Positions 59,557 to 64,000 of a stretch of DNA of 64,000 nt are shown here, in pieces. The notes under the pieces were generated by a model. That model searched no databases and was not told the origin of the DNA. It was given only the letters and a program-made list of their open reading frames with translations. The stretch covers positions 62,001-126,000 of the forward strand of contig NZ_BNBM01000012.1 of NCBI RefSeq assembly GCF_014655715.1. Reading direction: 5' to 3'. Within the stretch, counting starts at the first letter, position 1; each line of letters starts with the position of its first letter. This stretch comes from Streptomyces lanatus (GTDB lineage Bacteria; Actinomycetota; Actinomycetes; Streptomycetales; Streptomycetaceae). The position numbers and the translations under genes are program-made.

Positions 59557-60198
59557 GTGAACAAGGCGCAGCTCGTAGAAGCGATTGCCGACAAGATGGG
59601 CGGCCGCCAGCAGGCCGCCGACGCTGTCGACCACGTACTGGACGCGATCGTCCGCGCGGTCGTCTCGGGTGAGCGGGTCTCCGTCACCGGCTTCGGTTCG
59701 TTCGAGAAGGTCGACCGCCCCGCGCGGTACGCCCGTAACCCTCAGACCGGCGAGCGGGTTCGGGTCAAGAAGACCTCCGTTCCGCGCTTCCGCGCGGGTC
59801 AGGGCTTCAAGGACCTGGTGAGCGGCTCGAAGAAGCTCCCGCGGGGCGGCGAGGTCGCCGTCAAGAAGGCGCCCAAGGGCAGCCTGACCGGTGGTGCCGC
59901 GGCGACGGTGAAGAAGGCCGCCGCGAAGAAGGCCACCAAGGCGGCCGCGAAGAAGACGACCGCGAAGAAGACGACGGCCAAGAAGACCACGGCCGCCGCC
60001 AAGAAGACCACGGCGAAGAAGACGACGGCCAAGAAGACCACGGCCGCCGCCAAGAAGACGACCGCGGCGAAGAAGACCACCGCCAAGAAGGCGACGGCCA
60101 AGAAGGCCCCCGCGAAGAAGGCGACCGCCAAGAAGGCGCCCGCCAAGAAGTCGACGGCTCGCAAGGCTGCCACCAAGAGGACCGCGCGCAGCAGGTAG
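59557..60198 (+). CDS. hupS: HupS-type nucleoid-associated protein (HU with Lys/Ala-rich tail)
   Basis: A 213-residue protein: an HU domain (residues about 1-92, with NKAQLVEAIADKMGGRQQ, VSVTGFGSFEKVDRPARYARNP and GERVRVKKTSVPRF, the DNA-bending arm) joined to a tail of about 120 residues of Ala and Lys with repeats of KKTTAKKTT. In Streptomyces HupS compacts DNA in spores. The tail is like histone H1-type Lys-rich segments. The DNA of the tail has internal tandem repeats. A terminator at 60226-60255 follows. Confidence 0.95.
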   Translation: MNKAQLVEAIADKMGGRQQAADAVDHVLDAIVRAVVSGERVSVTGFGSFEKVDRPARYARNPQTGERVRVKKTSVPRFRAGQGFKDLVSGSKKLPRGGEVAVKKAPKGSLTGGAAATVKKAAAKKATKAAAKKTTAKKTTAKKTTAAAKKTTAKKTTAKKTTAAAKKTTAAKKTTAKKATAKKAPAKKATAKKAPAKKSTARKAATKRTARSR

Positions 60199-60225
60199 GC
60201 CAACCGCACAGGGGCACTCACGCGC

Positions 60226-60255
60226 CGGGCCGGACTCCTCGGGGAGTCCGGCCCG
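60226..60255. terminator. Terminator after hupS
   Basis: CGGGCCGGACTCC and GGAGTCCGGCCCG form a perfect 13-bp stem around TCGG, 27 bp past the hupS stop. It may also end the convergent minus-strand gene. Confidence 0.85.
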
Positions 60256-60265
60256 CGGCGTGTTC

Positions 60266-60469
60266 TCAGAGGGTCTGCAAGGTCACCAGGGTGATGCGCA
60301 GGCTCTCGCCCTCGCCCTCCGTCTCGATACGGACCCGCTGCCCGGGGCGCAGCAGCCGCAGCGCGCCCGCGTCGAACGCGGCGGCGTCGAAGGGGACGGG
60401 GGTGCCGTCGTCCAGGAGGACGCTGCCGGTGCGGGTTTCGGCGTCGTAGGTGTACGAGGTGGCCTGCAT
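60266..60469 (-). CDS. Small cold-shock-like protein, unknown function
   Basis: A 67-residue protein (MQATSYTYDAETRTGSVLLD, then DGTPVPFDAAAFDAGALRLLR) with a beta-barrel-like pattern that resembles cold-shock-type domains: GTG-like VLLDDGT strand, FDAAAF turn and PGQRVRIETE. The RNP aromatic motifs of true Csp proteins are not evident, so nucleic acid binding is uncertain. The ATG at 60469 is preferred over an upstream start at 60553. Confidence 0.6.
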   Translation of the reverse strand: MQATSYTYDAETRTGSVLLDDGTPVPFDAAAFDAGALRLLRPGQRVRIETEGEGESLRITLVTLQTL

Positions 60470-60559
60470 GGTCGTCAGCCTACGACGGGTTGTGTGCCGG
60501 GTGCGGCGCCGTGGGGCCGTTCGCGCCCACGCGGCGGAGCCGTATATCGACACAGTCCC

Positions 60560-60576
60560 GCGCCCCTGAAGGGCGT
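60560..60576 (-). terminator. Short hairpin after cofC
   Basis: GCGCCC and GGGCGT arms around CTGAA, just past the cofC stop on the minus strand. Weak; may simply be a GC-rich repeat. Confidence 0.4.
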
Positions 60577-60581
60577 GGCCG

Positions 60582-61220
60582 CTACGGTTCCTCGATCAGC
60601 AGGCGTGCCGCTGCCGCCGCTGTACGCGGGCCCACGCCCAGAGCCAGCGCGGCCCGTAGATCGTCGCCGGTGTCCACGTCCTGGCGTACGGAGTCCACGT
60701 CGTCGAGGCCGAGTTCCACCGCACCCGAGGCACGGTGCCGGGCCCGGGAATCCTCGCCGAATGCGGGCAGCAATTCATATCCGGGGGAAGCGGCCAGCAG
60801 AGTCGTGCCGATCTCCGCCGCATCGGGAAGAAATGCACGCGGGAATTCCGCCGCAGCATCCAGGACCCGGGCCAATTCCAGCGGGCGCAGCGCCGGAAGA
60901 TCGGCGTTGAGGGCGGCGACCGGGGTTTCGGGTCGGGACATGCGTACGACCGCCGCCGCGTGCGCCAGCGCGGCGTTGAGGCCGCCGCCAGGCTCGTCGG
61001 GGACGATGTGCGCGCCAAGTGCGCCCAGCTCGAGGCCGGCCAGGGCGTCGTCCGTGACGACTGCCACATCCTTCACCGCGGGACAGGCCAGCGCCGCGGC
61101 CACGGTGTCCAGGGCGAAGGCGAGCGCCAGGCCCGGACGCAATGCGTCCGCCGCGGTGTCCGAAAGCCTGCTCTTCGCCTGAGCCAAGGGCTTCAGGGGT
61201 ACGACCAAGGTCCACTGCAC
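60582..61220 (-). CDS. cofC: 2-phospho-L-lactate guanylyltransferase
   Basis: A 212-residue nucleotidyltransferase of the F420 pathway. QWTLVVPLKPLAQAKSRLSD is the family's opening, with the P-loop-like PLKPLAQAKSRL, the VVTDDALAG region, VAALNADLPALRP and ARHRASGAVELGLDDVDSVRQDVDTGDDL near the end. It makes the activated phospho-lactate or phosphoenolpyruvate dinucleotide used to build coenzyme F420. The start is GTG at 61220. It is divergent from plsC and not near other F420 genes. Confidence 0.9.
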   Translation of the reverse strand: MQWTLVVPLKPLAQAKSRLSDTAADALRPGLALAFALDTVAAALACPAVKDVAVVTDDALAGLELGALGAHIVPDEPGGGLNAALAHAAAVVRMSRPETPVAALNADLPALRPLELARVLDAAAEFPRAFLPDAAEIGTTLLAASPGYELLPAFGEDSRARHRASGAVELGLDDVDSVRQDVDTGDDLRAALALGVGPRTAAAAARLLIEEP

Positions 61221-61433
61221 CGGTGTTCCGTCCCTCTCTAGTCGCGGTCATTGTCACTCAGCCGTCACCAGGGCCATCTGGCGGTCGCGGCCGGGGAGGG
61301 GTGCGAAGCTCGTACAAGGGTGGGGGTGGGAGACGGGCGGGCGTACGGTGTTCTCGACAGACCGGCGGCCTGGGGCGACACTTGTGCGGCCCCCAGGCCC
61401 GACGTCGTTTGCTCCCTAGAGGAAGGTGCACGC

Positions 61434-62216
61434 GTGCCCCGCCGCAGAATCGGCTTCTGGTACCGCTTCGCCGCGGTGATCTGCAAACCACCGCTGGTGG
61501 TTCTGATCAAGCGGGACTGGCGTGGAATGGAGCACATTCCGGCCGAGGGCGGATTTATCACCGCGGTGAACCACAATTCGCACATCGATCCCTTCGCTTA
61601 CGCGCACTTTCAGTACAACACCGGCCGGGTTCCGCGATTCCTCGCGAAGAGCGGCCTTTTCAAGAAGGGATTCGTCGGCGCCGCGATGCGCGGCACCGGG
61701 CAGATCCCCGTCTACCGGGAGACCACGGACGCGCTGAGCGCCTTCCGCGCCGCGATCGACGCCGTGGAACGCGGCGAATGCGTCGCCTTCTACCCGGAGG
61801 GCACCATCACCCGGGACCCCGACCAGTGGCCCATGACCGGCAAGACCGGTGCCGCACGCGTGGCCCTGCAGACCAAGTGCCCGGTGATCCCCGTGGCGCA
61901 GTGGGGCGCCAACGAACTGCTGCCGCCCTACGCCAAGAAGCTCAACCTCCTTCCGCGCAAGACGCACCACGTGCTCGCGGGACCGCCCGTGGACCTGGCG
62001 GGCTTCTACGACAAGGAGATGACCCCGGACCTCCTCAAGGAGGCGACCGAGGTCATCATGGCCGCCATCACCCGCCTGCTGGAGGAGATCCGCGGCGAGA
62101 AGGCGCCCGGGACGACGTACGACCCGCGCCAGGAGCGCATCGAGCAGCGCCGCAGGACGGCCGCGCAGAACAACGGGCAGGCGAAGGCCGAGCAGGAAGA
62201 GGGGCAGGGCACGTGA
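61434..62216 (+). CDS. plsC: 1-acyl-sn-glycerol-3-phosphate acyltransferase
   Basis: A 260-residue membrane-associated acyltransferase: RRRIGFWYRFAAVICKPP, the HX4D motif in VNHNSHIDPFA (catalytic His and Asp), GTGQIPVYR, FYPEGTITRD (EGT substrate motif) and PVIPVAQWGANE. It acylates lysophosphatidate to phosphatidate. GTG 61434 has GAGGAAGG before it. A basic, Gln-rich C-terminus follows the domain. The stop overlaps the gpsA start (GTGA), linking two successive steps of phospholipid synthesis. Confidence 0.93.
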   Translation: MPRRRIGFWYRFAAVICKPPLVVLIKRDWRGMEHIPAEGGFITAVNHNSHIDPFAYAHFQYNTGRVPRFLAKSGLFKKGFVGAAMRGTGQIPVYRETTDALSAFRAAIDAVERGECVAFYPEGTITRDPDQWPMTGKTGAARVALQTKCPVIPVAQWGANELLPPYAKKLNLLPRKTHHVLAGPPVDLAGFYDKEMTPDLLKEATEVIMAAITRLLEEIRGEKAPGTTYDPRQERIEQRRRTAAQNNGQAKAEQEEGQGT

Positions 62217-63223
62217 GCAAGCCGGTCAAGGCGGCAGTCCTGAGTGCCGGTTCGTGGGGCACGGCCTTCGGCATCGTGCTGGCCGACGCCGGTTGCGAGG
62301 TCACCCTGTGGGCGCGCCGCCCCGAGGTCGCCGACGCCATCAACTCGACCCGCACGAACCCCGACTACTTCCCCGGCGTCGAGCTCCCGCAGGGCATGCG
62401 GGCCACCACCGACCCCGCCGAGGCCATGGCGGGCGCCGACTTCACGGTGCTGTCCGTCCCCTCCCAGACGCTGCGCGCCAACCTCGCCGAGTGGACCCCG
62501 ATGCTGGCGCCGGGCACCGTCCTGGTGTCCCTGATGAAGGGCGTCGAACTCGGCACCACCATGCGCATGAGCGAGGTCATCGAGGACGTGGCCAAGGTCG
62601 GCCACGACCGCATCGCCGTCGTCACCGGCCCCAACCTGGCCCGTGAGATCGCCTCCCGCATGCCCGCCGCGGCCGTGGTGGCCTGCACCGACGAGTCCGT
62701 GGCCCAGCGCCTCCAGGCCGCCTGCCACACACCGTACTTCCGGCCCTACACCAACACCGACGTGGTGGGCTGCGAACTGGGCGGCGCCGTGAAGAACGTC
62801 ATCGGCCTCGCCGTCGGCATCGCGGACGGCATGGGTCTCGGCGACAATGCCAAGGGCTCGCTCATCACCCGCGGCCTCGCCGAGACGACCCGCCTCGGGG
62901 TCGCGCTGGGCGCCGACCCACTGACCTTCTCCGGCCTGGCCGGCCTCGGCGACCTGGTGGCCACCTGCTCCTCGCCGCTGTCCCGGAACCACACCTTCGG
63001 CACCAACCTCGGCAAGGGCATGACCCTCCAGGAGACCATCGCGGTCACCAAGCAGACCGCCGAGGGCGTCAAGTCCTGCGAGTCGGTGGCGGATCTGGCC
63101 CGTCGGCACGGCGTCGAGATGCCGATCACCGAGACGGTCGTCGACATCGTGCACGAGGGCAAGCCGCCGGTCGTCGCCCTCAAGGAGTTGATGTCGCGCA
63201 GCGCCAAGCCCGAGCGACGGTGA
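62213..63223 (+). CDS. gpsA: Glycerol-3-phosphate dehydrogenase (NAD(P)+)
   Basis: A 336-residue enzyme that reduces dihydroxyacetone phosphate to sn-glycerol-3-phosphate for phospholipids. The dinucleotide fold starts AAVLSAGSWGTAFGIVLADAG, where the first Gly of GAGSWGT is Ser; SLMKGVEL, VVTGPNLAREIA and the catalytic Lys region GGAVKNVIGLAVGIADG follow, and GLAGLGDLVATCSSPLSRN near the end. Its GTG start overlaps the plsC stop. Both genes and ddl are probably one transcription unit. Confidence 0.95.
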   Translation: MSKPVKAAVLSAGSWGTAFGIVLADAGCEVTLWARRPEVADAINSTRTNPDYFPGVELPQGMRATTDPAEAMAGADFTVLSVPSQTLRANLAEWTPMLAPGTVLVSLMKGVELGTTMRMSEVIEDVAKVGHDRIAVVTGPNLAREIASRMPAAAVVACTDESVAQRLQAACHTPYFRPYTNTDVVGCELGGAVKNVIGLAVGIADGMGLGDNAKGSLITRGLAETTRLGVALGADPLTFSGLAGLGDLVATCSSPLSRNHTFGTNLGKGMTLQETIAVTKQTAEGVKSCESVADLARRHGVEMPITETVVDIVHEGKPPVVALKELMSRSAKPERR

Positions 63224-63292
63224 GCGACGCCCCGGGAACGCCACCCTCCGGACGCTGACTCGGACCCTACGGGCGGGTACGCTCAACGCGAT

Positions 63293-64000
63293 ATGAGCAC
63301 CGAGAACCTCCCCCAGAGCCCAGACCAGCCGCAGCGCAAGCCGCGTGTGGCCGTCGTGTTCGGCGGCCGCAGTTCCGAGCACGGGATCTCCATGGTCACC
63401 GCCGGCGCCGTACTGCGCGCGATCGACCGGACGAAGTACGACGTCCTGCCGATCGGCATCACGCAGAGCGGCCGCTGGGTGCTCACCGCCGACGATCCGG
63501 AACGCATGGCGATCACCGAGCGCCGTACGCCCAACGTCGAGCAGCTGGCCGACTCCAGCGAGGGCGGCGTGGTGCTCCCCGTCGACCCCGCGAACCGCGA
63601 AGTCGTCTACGCCGAGCCCGGATCGGTGCCCAAGGCGCTCGGCGAGATCGACGTGGTCTTCCCGGTGCTGCACGGGCCGTACGGCGAGGACGGCACCCTC
63701 CAGGGCCTGCTGGAGCTCTCCGGGGTGCCCTACGTCGGCTCGGGCGTGCTCGCCTCGGCCGTCGGCCAGGACAAGGAGTACATGAAGCGGGTGTTCACCT
63801 CCTTCGGGCTCAAGGTGGGCCCGTACGTGGTGATCCGGCCGCGCGAGTGGGAGCAGGACGAGTCCGCCGCCCGTAAGAAGATCATCGACCTCGCCGGCGA
63901 CCACGGCTGGCCGCTCTTCGTGAAGCCCGCGCGCGCGGGTTCGTCGATCGGCATCACCAAGGTCGAGGACCTGTCAGGGCTGGACGACGCCATCGCCGAG
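63293..64000 (+). CDS. ddl: D-alanine-D-alanine ligase (3' partial)
   Basis: The first 236 codons of an ATP-grasp ligase that joins two D-alanines for peptidoglycan. VAVVFGGRSSEHGISMVTAG is the family's opening; VFPVLHGPYGEDGTLQG, SGVPYVGSGVLASAVGQDKEYMK and FVKPARAGSSIGITKV include the ATP-grasp region. The window edge cuts it. The ATG at 63293 is 69 bp behind gpsA. Confidence 0.95.
   Translation, partial: MSTENLPQSPDQPQRKPRVAVVFGGRSSEHGISMVTAGAVLRAIDRTKYDVLPIGITQSGRWVLTADDPERMAITERRTPNVEQLADSSEGGVVLPVDPANREVVYAEPGSVPKALGEIDVVFPVLHGPYGEDGTLQGLLELSGVPYVGSGVLASAVGQDKEYMKRVFTSFGLKVGPYVVIRPREWEQDESAARKKIIDLAGDHGWPLFVKPARAGSSIGITKVEDLSGLDDAIAE

Noticed and set aside
59930..60170. Tandem repeat considered as a CRISPR or satellite
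   Set aside because: The repeat codes for the Lys/Ala-rich tail of HupS; there are no spacers of even length.

Overview
The window is high-GC actinobacterial DNA with the codon use, GTG/TTG starts, gene content and gene order of a Streptomyces chromosome core. The run proline catabolism, leuB, ilvE, orphan urease, cimA, accB/accE, paired conservons, gltX, leuCD, hupS, cofC, gpsA, ddl matches what I remember of the S. coelicolor SCO5518 to SCO5560 interval. That is from memory, not a search. Both edges cut genes: a metalloprotease-TPR protein on the left and D-Ala-D-Ala ligase on the right.

Layout. 1-2.1 kb: partial HExxH/TPR protein. 2.1-6.0 kb: PucR-type regulator divergent from proline dehydrogenase and pruA (proline to glutamate). 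6.0-9.8 kb: alpha/beta hydrolase, DUF5988 protein, AAC(2')-I-like acetyltransferase, a 46-residue protein behind a long leader, and a Tat lipoprotein phosphatase. 9.9-12.4 kb: leuB and ilvE. 12.4-17.9 kb: NCS1 permease divergent from a ureAB-ureC-aguA-tetR operon with no urease accessory genes. 18-20.4 kb: two secreted PD40 propeller proteins. 20.4-22.8 kb: cimA with a possible attenuator leader, then a VOC protein. 22.8-34.6 kb: accessory and secreted functions (GH30-ricin B hydrolase, Gly-rich membrane protein, SUKH-like protein, trypsin, Cmx-like MFS, EamA transporter with TetR, YdeI-like, YceI, PL8 lyase). 34.7-36.6 kb: accB and accE. 36.6-50.1 kb, all minus strand: a NACHT/NLR-like STAND NTPase and two complete four-gene conservons (cvnABCD), which are Streptomyces G-protein-like signalling units. 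50.6-50.9 kb: two tiny overlapping genes sharing an ANPRRT motif. 51-54.6 kb: FAH-family hydrolase, gltX, HAD phosphatase and five tRNA genes (Gln, Glu, Glu, Gln, Glu). 54.7-59 kb: MerR/DUF4188 pair, ndgR divergent from leuCD. 59-64 kb: hupS, cofC, plsC, gpsA, ddl.

How the genes fit together. Branched-chain amino acid synthesis dominates: leuB, leuC, leuD, ilvE and cimA, with the regulator ndgR beside leuC. GltX sits next to the tRNA-Gln and tRNA-Glu genes it is expected to charge. The conservons are a histidine-kinase-like sensor, a roadblock protein, a DUF742 protein and a small GTPase each. Part of the two GTPase genes is almost identical at DNA level, which suggests gene conversion. The observations I would follow first are the ANPRRT micro-genes upstream of the conservons, the NLR-like protein beside them, the orphan urease/agmatine deiminase operon with a clear operator, and the cimA leader.
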